NCBI RefSeq assembly: GCF_010894455.1
Contig: NZ_JAAIXY010000006.1
Span: 248,001 to 312,000, forward strand
Direction: 5' to 3'
Length of the DNA: 64,000 bases
From: Myxococcus eversor
GTDB lineage: Bacteria; Myxococcota; Myxococcia; Myxococcales; Myxococcaceae
Made by a program: the position numbers and the translations under genes. Under the pieces are notes generated by a model that was not told the origin of the DNA, searched no databases, and worked only from the letters and a program-made list of their open reading frames with translations. Every line of letters starts with the position of its first letter. The first letter of the stretch is position 1. Below are positions 53,002 through 62,111 of the stretch, in pieces.

Positions 53002-53988
53002 ATGCCTCAGTCCCCCCCGCGCATCGCGGTCATTCTCCCCTGCCACAACGAGGCACCGGCCATCCGGGAGACGGTGCTCGCCTTCCGGCAAGCCCTGCCT
53101 TCCGCGGCCATCTTCGTCTACGACAACGCTTCCACGGACCGCACCAGTGACGTGGCTCGCGAGGCGGGAGCCCTGGTCCGGAGCGAGACGCGGCGAGGCA
53201 AGGGCAACGTCATCCGACGTGCCTTCGCGGACGTGGACGCGGACATCTACGTCGTGGCCGATGGAGACGGGACCTATGACGCGTCGGCTGCATCGCGACT
53301 GGTGGGGCTGCTCGTCGAGGAGTCCCTCGACATGGTCATCGGCACGCGCATCCACAGCGAGAAGGAGGCCTACCGCGCCGGCCACGTCGCTGGAAACTGG
53401 CTCTTCAACCAGGTGGTGGCCCGGCTCTTCGACAAGGGGCAGTCCGACATCTTCTCGGGCTACCGCATCTTGTCTCGCCGCTTCGTGAAGTCCTTTCCGT
53501 GCATGTCCGAGGGCTTCGAAATCGAAGCGGAGATGAGCATCCATGCACTCCAGTTGCGCATGCCCGTGCGGGAGATCGCCACGCGCTACTCGAAGCGAGT
53601 GGAAGGCACGGCCAGCAAGCTCAACACCTGGCGGGACGGATTCCGGATTCTCTCGCACATCCTTCGCCTCCAGCGACTGCACCGCCCCCGGCAGTTCTTC
53701 GGCGGCCTCGGCGTGGTCACCATCCTCCTGGCCCTGCTGCTGGCCATTCCCGTCTTCTCCACGTTCCTCCAGACGGGTCAGGTGCCGCGCTTCCCCACGG
53801 CCATCCTGGCCACGGGCCTGGTCCTGCTGGGCTCGTTGCTGGCCTTTCTCGGGTTGATTCTGGAGAGCACCAGCCAACTGGCCCTGGAGACCAAGCGGCT
53901 GAGCTATCTCGCCATCCCCTCCGCTTCCGGGCAGCCTCAGTCGATGGGAACCCTCGCTTCCAAGGACTCGGTCGCCCAGGTCGGCTGA
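53002..53988 (+). CDS. GT2 glycosyltransferase, polyprenyl-phosphate-sugar-synthase-like
   Basis: A 328-residue GT-A enzyme. The N-terminal GT2 domain has IAVILPCHNEAPAIRETV near 8-25, VYDNASTDRT near 42, the metal-binding DGDGTYD near 90, GYRILSRRFVKSFP near 153 and GFEIEAEMSIHAL near 171. Two C-terminal TM helices (about 235-255 and 272-294) anchor it. The layout is that of dolichyl/undecaprenyl-phosphate mannose or glucose synthases. It would make a lipid-linked sugar donor for a GT-C enzyme such as the divergent neighbour. The donor sugar is unknown. Confidence 0.82.
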   Translation: MPQSPPRIAVILPCHNEAPAIRETVLAFRQALPSAAIFVYDNASTDRTSDVAREAGALVRSETRRGKGNVIRRAFADVDADIYVVADGDGTYDASAASRLVGLLVEESLDMVIGTRIHSEKEAYRAGHVAGNWLFNQVVARLFDKGQSDIFSGYRILSRRFVKSFPCMSEGFEIEAEMSIHALQLRMPVREIATRYSKRVEGTASKLNTWRDGFRILSHILRLQRLHRPRQFFGGLGVVTILLALLLAIPVFSTFLQTGQVPRFPTAILATGLVLLGSLLAFLGLILESTSQLALETKRLSYLAIPSASGQPQSMGTLASKDSVAQVG

Positions 53989-54028
53989 GTCCCTCTTTCC
54001 CTCTCCCTGGTTTCCCACGAGGTTCTCG

Positions 54029-54763
54029 GTGAGCTCCTTCCACGAGCATCACGGGCAGCAGAAGGCTTTCTTCGAAACAGACCCGGGGCGCATCGCGACG
54101 CGGCTGTTCGGCCATCCTTCCTTCCCTCGAACCATGCGCTGCAAGTTCGCGTTCCTCGCCCGGCAACTGGCAAGTTGCCGCAAGGTGCTCGAGGTGGGCG
54201 TGGGCAAGGGACTCCAGCTCACCTACTTCCTGGACCGCATGCCGGACGACTGCCAGTACACCGGCGTGGACATCGCGGAGGCCCCGCTGAGAGAAGCCCG
54301 CGAGCGGCTCGCGCCCCGGTTCCAGGAGCGCGTGCGGCTCCAGCCCGCGGTGGGGGAGCAACTGCCATTCGAGGACGGCACATTCGACGCCGTCTTCTGC
54401 GTGGACGTCCTGCACCACGCGGCCTCGCAGCCCTCCATGCTCGCGGAGATGCGGCGCGTCGTCCGTCCGGGAGGCCGGGTCATCTGCGTGGAGCCCAATC
54501 CCCTCCACCCCGCCAACCTCGTCTATCTCCGGGACCCCATCGAGAAGGGTCTCTTCCAGCTCACGCTCACCCACGCGCGCGAATGGACCCAGCACGCGGG
54601 CCTCGTAGAGACTCGGCTGGAGAACCTCCCTGTGTTCTTCCCCAGCTTCCCTGGCGTCCTGGAGAACGTCTACGGAACGTTGGAGCGCGTGCTCGAACAC
54701 GTTCCCGTGCTCAACCGCTTCTCCACCACGCAAGTGCTCTTCGCCTCGCGCCCCCCGGCGTGA
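54029..54763 (+). CDS. SAM-dependent methyltransferase (class I)
   Basis: A 244-residue class I methyltransferase with motif I VLEVGVGKGLQL near 52-63, VDIAEAPLREARERL, FDAVFCVDVLHHAAS near 120 and RPGGRVICVEPNP near 146. The C-terminal part after residue 160 is helical and may bind the acceptor. The start is GTG at 54029 with a CGAGG element upstream, 40 nt after the GT2 stop. It faces the pilR stop only 6 nt away. A role in modifying a lipid or glycan made by the neighbours is inferred. Confidence 0.78.
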   Translation: MSSFHEHHGQQKAFFETDPGRIATRLFGHPSFPRTMRCKFAFLARQLASCRKVLEVGVGKGLQLTYFLDRMPDDCQYTGVDIAEAPLREARERLAPRFQERVRLQPAVGEQLPFEDGTFDAVFCVDVLHHAASQPSMLAEMRRVVRPGGRVICVEPNPLHPANLVYLRDPIEKGLFQLTLTHAREWTQHAGLVETRLENLPVFFPSFPGVLENVYGTLERVLEHVPVLNRFSTTQVLFASRPPA

Positions 54764-54769
54764 CGCGCC

Positions 54770-56221
54770 CTACTTCGCCTCACGCGCTGGCGGAGAACTG
54801 GCGGGCTCCTCCAGTTCGTCCGTGAGGCCGTGCTTCGCCAGCCGGTAGCGGAACGAGCGGAACGACAGACCCAGCAGGTCCGCCGCTCGCGTCTTCACCC
54901 CACCCGCCTGCTTCAGCGCCGCCAATAGATAGCGCCGCTCGCTGTCGTCCAGATGGCGCTCCAGATTGAAGCCACCGCTCAACTGAGGCTCGCCGGCGTC
55001 CCCCGGACGAGACACCGGCTCAGACTCGCCGCGCACCGCCGGCGGCAGCGTGGACGGCCCCAGCAGGTCCGAGTCCGACAGCGTGGCCGCGCGCTCGACC
55101 ATGTTCTGCAACTGCCGCACATTGCCCGGAAACGCATAGCGCTCCAGCAACGCCAGCGTCTCCGGCGCGAAGCGCAGGCCCGGCCGCCCCAGCTCCTCCG
55201 CCATCCTCGACAGGAAGTGTCCCGCCAGCAGCGAGATGTCCCCCGCGCGCTCCCGCAACGGCGGCAGCTCCAGCGTAATCACGTTGAGCCGGTAGAAGAG
55301 GTCCTCGCGAAAGCGCCCCGCCTTCACTTCCGTCTCCAACCGCCGGTTCGTCGCCGCGATGACTCGCGCCTGGAAGGGCACCTCCGCCGCGCTGCCCACC
55401 GGCTTCACCTTGCGCTCCTGGAGCACACGCAAGAGCTTCACCTGCGTGGCCAGCGGCATCTCCCCCACCTCGTCCAACATCACCGTGCCCTCGCCCGCGG
55501 ACACCAGCAACCCCGCGCGCTCGTGCACCGCCCCGGTGAAGGCCCCCTTCACGTGGCCGAACAGCTCGCTCTCCAGCGTGCCCTCGTTCAGCGCCGCGCA
55601 GTTGAAGGGCAGGAAGGGCTGCGCCGCCCGGCTGCCACGCATGTGGATGCCCCGCGCCACCAGCTCCTTGCCCGTGCCGCTCTCCCCCGTCACCAGCACC
55701 GTGCTGCGCCCCGGCGCCACCTTCTCCACCAGGGCCCACACCGCCTGCATCCGCGCGCTGTGCCCCACCGCCATGCCCAGGCCGGGCAACAGCCGCGCGC
55801 GCAGCGTGGAGTTCTCCTGCCGAAGCGTGCGCTTCTCCAGCGCCTTCTGCACCAGCAGCCGCAGCTCCTCGTTGTCGAAGGGCTTGCAGATGTAGTCGTA
55901 CGCCCCCTCGCGCATCGCCTCCACGGCGGCGGACGGCGTCCCGTAGGCCGTAATCAGCACGACCTCCGGAGGCTCCTTGCGCGCCCGCGCCGTGCGCAGC
56001 ACGTCCAGGCCGCTGCCCGTCCCCAGCTTCATGTCGGAGATGACCAGGTCCACCCCGTCTCGCGCGAGCACCTCGCACGCGGGCTTCACCCCGGGCACGC
56101 TCGTCACCGCGTAACCCTCGCGGTGCAAGAGCAGCTCCAGGTACTCCCGCATGGACAGCTCGTCGTCCACGACGAGGACGTGGCCTCTCACTCCGCTCTC
56201 CGCCGCATGCGCGGTCGTCAC
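54770..56221 (-). CDS. pilR: sigma-54-dependent response regulator PilR
   Basis: A 483-residue NtrC-family activator. The receiver has Asp63 in VISDMKLGTGSG and an output lysine in YICKPFDNEELR. The AAA+ domain (about 155-395) has Walker A GESGTGKE, the sigma-54 loop GAFTGA and DEVGEMPL. The Fis-type HTH ends RSFRYRLAKHGLTDEL. In M. xanthus PilR activates pilA from a sigma-54 promoter. Here pilA is about 10 kb away and inverted, so PilR must act at a distance. The GTG start overlaps the pilS stop; a second GTG ten codons on has a better ribosome site (GGAG). Confidence 0.92.
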   Translation of the reverse strand: MTTAHAAESGVRGHVLVVDDELSMREYLELLLHREGYAVTSVPGVKPACEVLARDGVDLVISDMKLGTGSGLDVLRTARARKEPPEVVLITAYGTPSAAVEAMREGAYDYICKPFDNEELRLLVQKALEKRTLRQENSTLRARLLPGLGMAVGHSARMQAVWALVEKVAPGRSTVLVTGESGTGKELVARGIHMRGSRAAQPFLPFNCAALNEGTLESELFGHVKGAFTGAVHERAGLLVSAGEGTVMLDEVGEMPLATQVKLLRVLQERKVKPVGSAAEVPFQARVIAATNRRLETEVKAGRFREDLFYRLNVITLELPPLRERAGDISLLAGHFLSRMAEELGRPGLRFAPETLALLERYAFPGNVRQLQNMVERAATLSDSDLLGPSTLPPAVRGESEPVSRPGDAGEPQLSGGFNLERHLDDSERRYLLAALKQAGGVKTRAADLLGLSFRSFRYRLAKHGLTDELEEPASSPPAREAK

Positions 56222-57834
56222 AGTGGCAACCCCACGACGAACTCCGTTCCCTCGGCCGGGTCCGAGCGCACGCGGATGGACCCGCCATGCGCCCTGACGA
56301 TGGAGTGCGCGGTCGACAAGCCCAGGCCCGTGCCTCCGTCCCGCGTGGTGAAGAAAGGCTCGAACAGGTGGCCCATCATCTCCTCGGTGATGCTTCCCGC
56401 CGAGTCCCACACGCGAATCTGCGCCTCCTTCTCGCTCCTCGCCAGCCCCACCTTCACCTCCCCCTTGGGTCCCGCCGCCTGGAAGCCGTTGCGCACCAGG
56501 TTGATGAGCACCTGCCTCAACTGGTCCGGGTCCACCGCGGCCATCAGCCGCTCCTGCGCGGACACCTCCACCCGCACGTCCCGCGCCAGGGGGTCCGCCC
56601 TCAACATGTCCACCGTCTCCGCCAGGAGCGCGTCCAACGGCACCTCGCGGCGCACCGGCTCCGGCGGCCTCGCGAAGCGCAGGAAGTCCTCCACCAATCG
56701 CCCCAACCGGTCCGACTCGCGCACCAGGATGTTGGTGAGCTTCACCACCACCACGTCCCGCGAGCACTCCTGCGCCAGCAACTGCGCGGAGCCCCGCATC
56801 GCCGCCAGCGGGTTGCGCAGCTCGTGCGCCAGCTGCGCGGAGAGGGCCCCCAGGCTCGCCAGCCGGTCCGAGCGCTCCAGGTCCTCCTCCATCCGCCGCA
56901 GCTCGGTCAAATCCTGGAAGACGATGAGCAGCGCGCCCTGCTCGCCCTCCAGCGGCGTCACCGACATCCCGAGGATGATGCGCCGGCGGCCCCCATCCGT
57001 GCCCACCACCAGTTCGCCTCGCGACGAGCGTGGCGCCAGCCCCGACACTCCGGGGAGCAGCGACTCCAGCGGCTGCCCCGCGCCGACCTCGTCCTCCAAC
57101 TGGAGGATGCCGCGCGCGGCGGCGTTGACGTACGTGACGCGCTTCTGGCTGTCACAGGTGATGAGCCCCGACGGCATCGAGGAGAGGATCTGCTGCTGCA
57201 GCCCTCCCAGCCTGCGCAGGTCCGCCTCGCGCGCGGACAGCGCGCCACCCGTGGCGGAGAGCTGCCGGGACAGGTAGCCCGCCAGCACGGCGATGAGCGC
57301 CAGCGCCAGCAGGTTGCTGCCCAGCACGAAGAAGCCCCGGCTGGGCAAGAGCGGCCCCAGGGGCGCGACGTCCGACAGCCGCTGCATCACCACCAGCCCG
57401 GCGAAGCACACCGCCGCCGCCGCCGCCACCCAGAGCGCGCCCCGCCAGTCCAGCACCACCGCGGCGCCGATGACGGCCAGGCTGTAGAGGAACGTCAGCG
57501 GCGAGTCGGAACCACCGCTCAGGTACACCAGCCCCGTGGCGATGGCGACGTCACCCAGCACCTGCACCCACGCGTCCAGCCGCCCGGCCTTCTCCCGCCG
57601 CAGCCGGATGCCCACCACCACCGTGGAGATGTACGCGGCGACGATGACGGAGAGGGAGAGGGTGTCCGCCCGGCTCGGCTCCTCCAGGGGCTGGAGCAGC
57701 AGGCGACCCACGGTGATGACGAGCGACAGGCTCGCCGCCACCGTCCTGAACAACACCAGCCAGACTAGGCGCGCGCGAAGCCTCTCGGCTTCGTCCGCGC
57801 GCGCCCTGGCGACCGCGGAGCTACTTGATGGCAC
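56218..57834 (-). CDS. pilS: sensor histidine kinase PilS
   Basis: A 538-residue membrane kinase with six TM helices (about residues 20-210) that form the PilS-type sensor. A PAS domain covers about 220-330 (QQQILSSMPSGLITCDSQKRV). HisKA has the phospho-accepting His in SAQLAHELRNPLAAM. The HATPase domain has ILINLVRNGFQAA and RDGGTGLGLSTAHSIV. In other PilS proteins the TM region senses pilin levels and adjusts PilR. The gene begins inside the end of pilC. GTG 57834 is chosen, but TTG 57840 or a GTG further up are possible and no clear ribosome site settles it. Confidence 0.9.
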   Translation of the reverse strand: MPSSSSAVARARADEAERLRARLVWLVLFRTVAASLSLVITVGRLLLQPLEEPSRADTLSLSVIVAAYISTVVVGIRLRREKAGRLDAWVQVLGDVAIATGLVYLSGGSDSPLTFLYSLAVIGAAVVLDWRGALWVAAAAAVCFAGLVVMQRLSDVAPLGPLLPSRGFFVLGSNLLALALIAVLAGYLSRQLSATGGALSAREADLRRLGGLQQQILSSMPSGLITCDSQKRVTYVNAAARGILQLEDEVGAGQPLESLLPGVSGLAPRSSRGELVVGTDGGRRRIILGMSVTPLEGEQGALLIVFQDLTELRRMEEDLERSDRLASLGALSAQLAHELRNPLAAMRGSAQLLAQECSRDVVVVKLTNILVRESDRLGRLVEDFLRFARPPEPVRREVPLDALLAETVDMLRADPLARDVRVEVSAQERLMAAVDPDQLRQVLINLVRNGFQAAGPKGEVKVGLARSEKEAQIRVWDSAGSITEEMMGHLFEPFFTTRDGGTGLGLSTAHSIVRAHGGSIRVRSDPAEGTEFVVGLPL

Positions 57835-59074
57835 CGGCAATGGAGAAGATGGGCAGGTACATGGCGATGAGGAAGCCACCGACCACGCCGCCGAGGAACA
57901 CCATCAACAAGGGCTCAATCATCGCCGTCAGCGAGCTGACGGCGGTGTCCACTTCGTCGTCGTAGAAGTCGGCGATCTTGTTGAGCATGGTGTCCATGGC
58001 GCCCGTCGCTTCACCGACGCCAATCATCTGCACCACCATGGAGGGGAACACCTTCGTCTCGAGCAGGGGGCCCGCGATGTTCTTGCCTTCGGAAATCTTG
58101 CCGCGCACGTAGTAGATGGCCTCTTCCACCGTGCGGTTACCGGCCGTCTTCGCCGTCACGTCGAGCGCGTCGAGGATGGGCACACCCGAGGAGATCATCG
58201 TGCCCAGCGTGCGCGTGAAGCGCGCCACGGCCACCTTGCGGAGCACCGGGCCGAACAGCGGCAGCTTCAGGAAGACCTTGTCCCAGAACTTGCGGCCCCG
58301 GGGCTGCCGGTAGCTCCAGGTGAAAGAGAAGACGACCGCGGCGATGATGCTGACGACGTGCAGCCAATACGCCTCTGCCCAGGCGGACAGGTCCACGACG
58401 AACTGGGTGGGCGCCGGCAGCGCCGAGCCGAAGTCCGCGAACATCGCCGCGAAGACGGGCGTCACCTTGAGGAGCAGGAGCGCCGTCACGCCGATGGCGA
58501 CGAGGATGACGATGGCCGGGTAGGTCATCGCGCCCTTGACCTTGCGCTTGAGCTTCTCCGCCTTCTCGCGGTAGGCCGCCAGACGGTTGAGGATGGTGTC
58601 GAGGATACCGCCGACCTCACCGGCCGCGCAGAGCTGGATGTAGAGCTCGTCGAAGACCTTGGGGTGCTCCTTGAGCGCATCCGCGAAGGTGCTGCCCTGC
58701 TCCACCTTGCCCTTGATGGCCAGCACCACCTTCTTGAAGGCGGCGTTGTCCATCTGGTTGGCGAGGATGTCCAAGCACTGCACCAGGGGAAGACCCGCGT
58801 CGATCATCGTCGCGAACTGGCGCGTGAAGACGAGGATGTCCTTGCCGGTGACACCACCCATGCCCGGGATGGAGATTTCGCCGTCGAAGGCGCTCTTCTT
58901 GCGCACCTTGACGGGATTGAGGCCCAGGGACTTCAGACGAGCGTTGACGGCCTCGCTGTCCATGGCCTCCATCTCGCCCTTCTTCGTCTCCCCGCTCTTG
59001 GTCTTCGCCTCCCAGAGGAACTGGGCGGTGTTCTTCTTGGAAGGTGATGACTTCTGGACTGCAGTTGCCGCCAT
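57821..59074 (-). CDS. pilC: type IV pilus inner-membrane platform protein PilC
   Basis: A 417-residue GspF-family protein. An N-terminal cytoplasmic tail (QFLWEAKTKSGETKKGEM) is followed by two homologous GspF domains. The first runs around FTRQFATMIDAGLPLVQCLDILA near 80, the second around FTRTLGTMISSGVPILDALDVTA near 285. TM segments lie near 185-210, 235-255 and 390-412. PilC couples PilB or PilT rotation to pilin insertion or removal. It is the third gene of the pilBTCSR run, 57 nt after pilT. Confidence 0.96.
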   Translation of the reverse strand: MAATAVQKSSPSKKNTAQFLWEAKTKSGETKKGEMEAMDSEAVNARLKSLGLNPVKVRKKSAFDGEISIPGMGGVTGKDILVFTRQFATMIDAGLPLVQCLDILANQMDNAAFKKVVLAIKGKVEQGSTFADALKEHPKVFDELYIQLCAAGEVGGILDTILNRLAAYREKAEKLKRKVKGAMTYPAIVILVAIGVTALLLLKVTPVFAAMFADFGSALPAPTQFVVDLSAWAEAYWLHVVSIIAAVVFSFTWSYRQPRGRKFWDKVFLKLPLFGPVLRKVAVARFTRTLGTMISSGVPILDALDVTAKTAGNRTVEEAIYYVRGKISEGKNIAGPLLETKVFPSMVVQMIGVGEATGAMDTMLNKIADFYDDEVDTAVSSLTAMIEPLLMVFLGGVVGGFLIAMYLPIFSIAGAIK

Positions 59075-59131
59075 GAGCTTGGCCTCCGCGAACGCCGCGC
59101 GAGTCTAACCGCTGAATCTCAAAACCAGGAA

Positions 59132-60247
59132 CTAACGACCCGCCGCTCCTCCGGCTGGCCGCTGGGCACCCGGTATCCCCCCCCCCCCCGTGGCGAGGAT
59201 GTTGCGCAGCTCTTCCGGGTCGCTGGAACGCCCGAAGGCCTCGTCCTGGGAGATGAGCCGGCGCAGCAGCAGCGCCGCCAGGGCCTGATTGAAGGTCTGC
59301 ATGCCGTACTTGGCCTGACCCACCTGCATGGACGAGTAGATCTGGTGGACCTTGTCCTCGCGGATGAGGTTCCGGATGGCGGGGTTGGGAATCATGACCT
59401 CCAGGGCGAGGATGCGGCCCGGACCGCCCGCCTTGGCCACCAGCGCCTGGCTCATCACGCCCTCCAGCACGAAGGAGAGCTGGGCGCGCACCTGCGGCTG
59501 CTGGTACGGCGGGAACACGTCCAGGACGCGGTTGATGGTCTGCACGGCGCTGTTGGTGTGCAGCGTCGCGTAGCAGATATGGCCCGTCTCGGCGATGGTG
59601 AGCGCGGCTTCAATCGTCTCCAGGTCGCGCAACTCGCCCACCAGCACGATGTCCGGATCCTGACGCAGGATGTACTTGAGGGCCGTCTTGAAGTTTCGCG
59701 TGTCCGCACCCACCTCGCGCTGATTCACGAGGCAGTTCTTGTGTGGGTGCAGGTACTCGATGGGGTCCTCGATGGTCATGATGTGCTCATGACGCTCGGT
59801 GTTGATCTTGTCGATCATCGAGGCCAGCGTGGTGGACTTGCCCGAGCCCGTGGGTCCCGTCACCAGGATGAGGCCGCGCGGCTTCTTCACCAGCTCCGCC
59901 ACGACGTTCGGCAGGCCCAGCTCCTGGAAGGTCAGAATCTTGAAGGGAATGGTGCGGAAGGCTCCGGCCACCGCGCCACGCTGCATGAAGATGTTGGCGC
60001 GAAAGCGCGACAGGCCCTTCACACCGAAGGACAGGTCCAGCTCGTTGTCCTCCTCGAACTTGTGCTTCTGGGCGTCCGTGAGGATGGAGTAGCAGAGCTG
60101 CTTGGTCTCCACGGGCGTCAGCGGCGCCGTCTTCAAGGGAACGAGCTCACCGTCCACGCGCAATTGCGGTGGCGAACCGGTGGTGATGTGGAGGTCGGAA
60201 GCGCCCTTCTCGACCATCGCCTTGAGGAGCTGGTGCAGGTTGGCCAC
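59132..60247 (-). CDS. pilT: type IV pilus retraction ATPase PilT
   Basis: A 371-residue hexameric ATPase that drives pilus retraction. An N-terminal PAS-like domain (about 1-100) precedes the RecA-like core: Walker A GPTGSGKST with Lys137, the Asp box around IEDPIEYLH, Walker B with Glu205 in LVGELRD, and the His box TGHICYATLHT. The retraction-specific AIRNLIRE motif is near 290. Four Gly codons near residue 354 are written GGG GGG GGG GGG after ACG, making a 13-G run, so the last ~18 residues are exposed to frame change. The start is GTG at 60247. It lies 42 nt after pilB. Confidence 0.96.
   Translation of the reverse strand: MANLHQLLKAMVEKGASDLHITTGSPPQLRVDGELVPLKTAPLTPVETKQLCYSILTDAQKHKFEEDNELDLSFGVKGLSRFRANIFMQRGAVAGAFRTIPFKILTFQELGLPNVVAELVKKPRGLILVTGPTGSGKSTTLASMIDKINTERHEHIMTIEDPIEYLHPHKNCLVNQREVGADTRNFKTALKYILRQDPDIVLVGELRDLETIEAALTIAETGHICYATLHTNSAVQTINRVLDVFPPYQQPQVRAQLSFVLEGVMSQALVAKAGGPGRILALEVMIPNPAIRNLIREDKVHQIYSSMQVGQAKYGMQTFNQALAALLLRRLISQDEAFGRSSDPEELRNILATGGGGIPGAQRPAGGAAGR
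59177..59189 (-). repeat. 13-base homopolymer G tract near the 3' end of pilT
   Basis: Thirteen C on the plus strand, G on the coding strand, lie 15 codons before the pilT stop. One base fewer gives an alternative tail (GYRVPSGQPEERR and a few more residues) that ends at a TGA just past the normal stop. One base more removes the stop and reads on toward pilC. The catalytic core and AIRNLIRE motif are upstream and unaffected. It could be a slippage site or an assembly error. Confidence 0.85.
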
Positions 60248-60289
60248 GGTGGGGGTGTCCTTCGGTGAGGCTGGGGGAGGAGGGGGTGA

Positions 60290-61990
60290 CTAGAAACGGT
60301 CCGGGGCGGTGTTGCCGACCACTTCTTCCAGGGTGGTGAAGCCGTCCATGACCTTCTTCAGGCCACTCATGCGAAGGCTGCTCATGCCCAGACGGATGGC
60401 CTCCTGCTTGAGCTCCGCGGCGGACCCGCCGTTGATGACCAGCTCCTTGAGGCCGTCCCAGAAGGGCATGACCTCGTAGATGGCCACGCGGCCCCGGTAG
60501 CCACGGTCATTGCAGTCGCGGCAGCCGACCTTCTCGTACACCGTGAAGGTGCCCATCTTGTCCGGAGGAATTCCGGCGTCGATGAGGGCCTGCTCGTCCA
60601 CCTTGTCCGCCGGCTTCTTGCAGGCGGGGCACAGGCGGCGCGCCAGACGCTGGGCGAGGATGAGGTTGAGCGAGGCCGTCACGAGGAACGGCTCGATGCC
60701 CATGTTGAGCAGACGGCTCACCGTGCCAGGGGCGTCGTTGGTGTGCAGCGTGGAGAGCACGAGGTGGCCGGTGAGCGCGGCCTTGACGCCGATTTCCGCC
60801 GTCTCGAAGTCGCGGATCTCACCAATCATGATGATGTCCGGGTCCTGGCGGAGGAACGAGCGCAGGCCCGCGGCGAAGTTCAGGCCGATGTCTTCATGCA
60901 TCTGCACCTGGTTGATGCCGGCGAAGTTGAACTCGACCGGGTCCTCGGCGGTGCAGATGTTGGTGCCGACGTCGTTGAGGCTGGAGAGCGCGGAGTACAG
61001 CGTCGTCGTCTTGCCGGAACCGGTGGGGCCCGTCACCAGCACCATGCCGTAGGGCCGGTCGATGGCTTCCTTGAACCAGGCCAGCGGCTCCGCGTCGAAG
61101 CCCAGCTTCGTCATGTCGAGCTGGAGGTTGCTCTTGTCGAGCAGACGCATCACGACCTTCTCGCCGAAGAGCGTGGGACACACGCTCACGCGGAAGTCCA
61201 TCTCCTTGCCGCCGCCAATCTTGATCTTGATGCGGCCGTCCTGCGGCAGGCGTCGCTCGGAGATGTCCAGCGAGGCCATGATCTTCAGACGCGACGTAAT
61301 CGCGTTGCGCAGCTTCATCGGCGGGCGCATCACCTCGTACATCACGCCGTCGATCCGGAAGCGGACCCGGAAGTCCTTCTCGTACGGCTCGATGTGGATA
61401 TCGGACGCGCGCTTCTTGATGGCGTCCATGAGGATGAGGTTCACCAGCTTGACGACGGGCGCGTCATCCGCGGCCTTCGCCATCTCGTCGATGTTCTCCG
61501 TCTCCTCCTTCGCCAGCTCGATGTCGTCGCCGACGTCGCCGACGATCTCCTCCATCGAGGGGCCCTTCTCCGCGTAGTAGCGCTCAATCGCCTCGCGGAT
61601 GGAGACCTCCGACGCCACCACCGTCTCGATGTTGTAGCCGGTGAGGAACTTCAGGTCGTCCACCGCGAAGATGTTGGACGGGTCGCACATGGCGACAATC
61701 AGCGAAGGGCCCGCGCGGTTGACGGGAATCACCAGGTGCTTCTCGGCCACTTCCTTGGGCACGAGCTTGATGATGTCCGGGTCGACATCGAAGTCCTTCA
61801 GGTTGATGGCCGGCACGCCGTACTGCTTGGAGAGGAAGTCGGTGAGCTTCGACTCCTCGATGGCGCCCGTCTTGATGAGCGCGGTGCCGATGCGCGTGCC
61901 GCTCTTCTGCTGCTCTTCCTGGGCCTTGCGCAGCTGCTGGACGGAGATGAGATTCTCGCGGACCAGCAGTTCACCCAATCGACCGGACAT
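60290..61990 (-). CDS. pilB: type IV pilus extension ATPase PilB
   Basis: A 566-residue hexameric ATPase that powers pilin polymerisation. The N-terminal MshEN-like domain (about 1-140) can bind c-di-GMP in related proteins. The core has Walker A GPTGSGKTTT with Lys327, Walker B with Glu391 in MIGEIRD and the His box TGHLVLSTLHTND. A zinc-type tetracysteine is present (CPACKK and CRDC). Lys327 and Glu391 match, as I recall, the numbering of published M. xanthus PilB mutants, which supports the ATG at 61990. It is the first gene of pilBTCSR. Confidence 0.97.
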   Translation of the reverse strand: MSGRLGELLVRENLISVQQLRKAQEEQQKSGTRIGTALIKTGAIEESKLTDFLSKQYGVPAINLKDFDVDPDIIKLVPKEVAEKHLVIPVNRAGPSLIVAMCDPSNIFAVDDLKFLTGYNIETVVASEVSIREAIERYYAEKGPSMEEIVGDVGDDIELAKEETENIDEMAKAADDAPVVKLVNLILMDAIKKRASDIHIEPYEKDFRVRFRIDGVMYEVMRPPMKLRNAITSRLKIMASLDISERRLPQDGRIKIKIGGGKEMDFRVSVCPTLFGEKVVMRLLDKSNLQLDMTKLGFDAEPLAWFKEAIDRPYGMVLVTGPTGSGKTTTLYSALSSLNDVGTNICTAEDPVEFNFAGINQVQMHEDIGLNFAAGLRSFLRQDPDIIMIGEIRDFETAEIGVKAALTGHLVLSTLHTNDAPGTVSRLLNMGIEPFLVTASLNLILAQRLARRLCPACKKPADKVDEQALIDAGIPPDKMGTFTVYEKVGCRDCNDRGYRGRVAIYEVMPFWDGLKELVINGGSAAELKQEAIRLGMSSLRMSGLKKVMDGFTTLEEVVGNTAPDRF

Positions 61991-62111
61991 TCGTGAAGCC
62001 TCTTCCTGGTGGCACAGAAGGATGAGACGGGCGGGGGCCCGCCTCGCTCTTGGGAGACAGGGGCGTTGCCTCGGGGCCCCACAGCACCTTTGGCACGGTT
62101 CCTGACAGCGA

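Noticed and set aside
47213..54763. Recent horizontal transfer of the glycan block based on base composition
   Set aside because: By eye the third-position GC of these genes is still high and similar to neighbours, and I could not compute a difference. Only gene content and order support insertion.
59132..59220. A frameshift pseudogene of pilT at the G run
   Set aside because: The frame as given is open to a normal-length end with all motifs upstream, so the gene reads as intact. The run is listed as a possible slippage site instead.
62090..62106. TGGCAC box between ribF and pilB as a sigma-54 promoter
   Set aside because: It is on the plus strand, pointing away from pilB, and the -12 element (TTGC) is missing at the required spacing.
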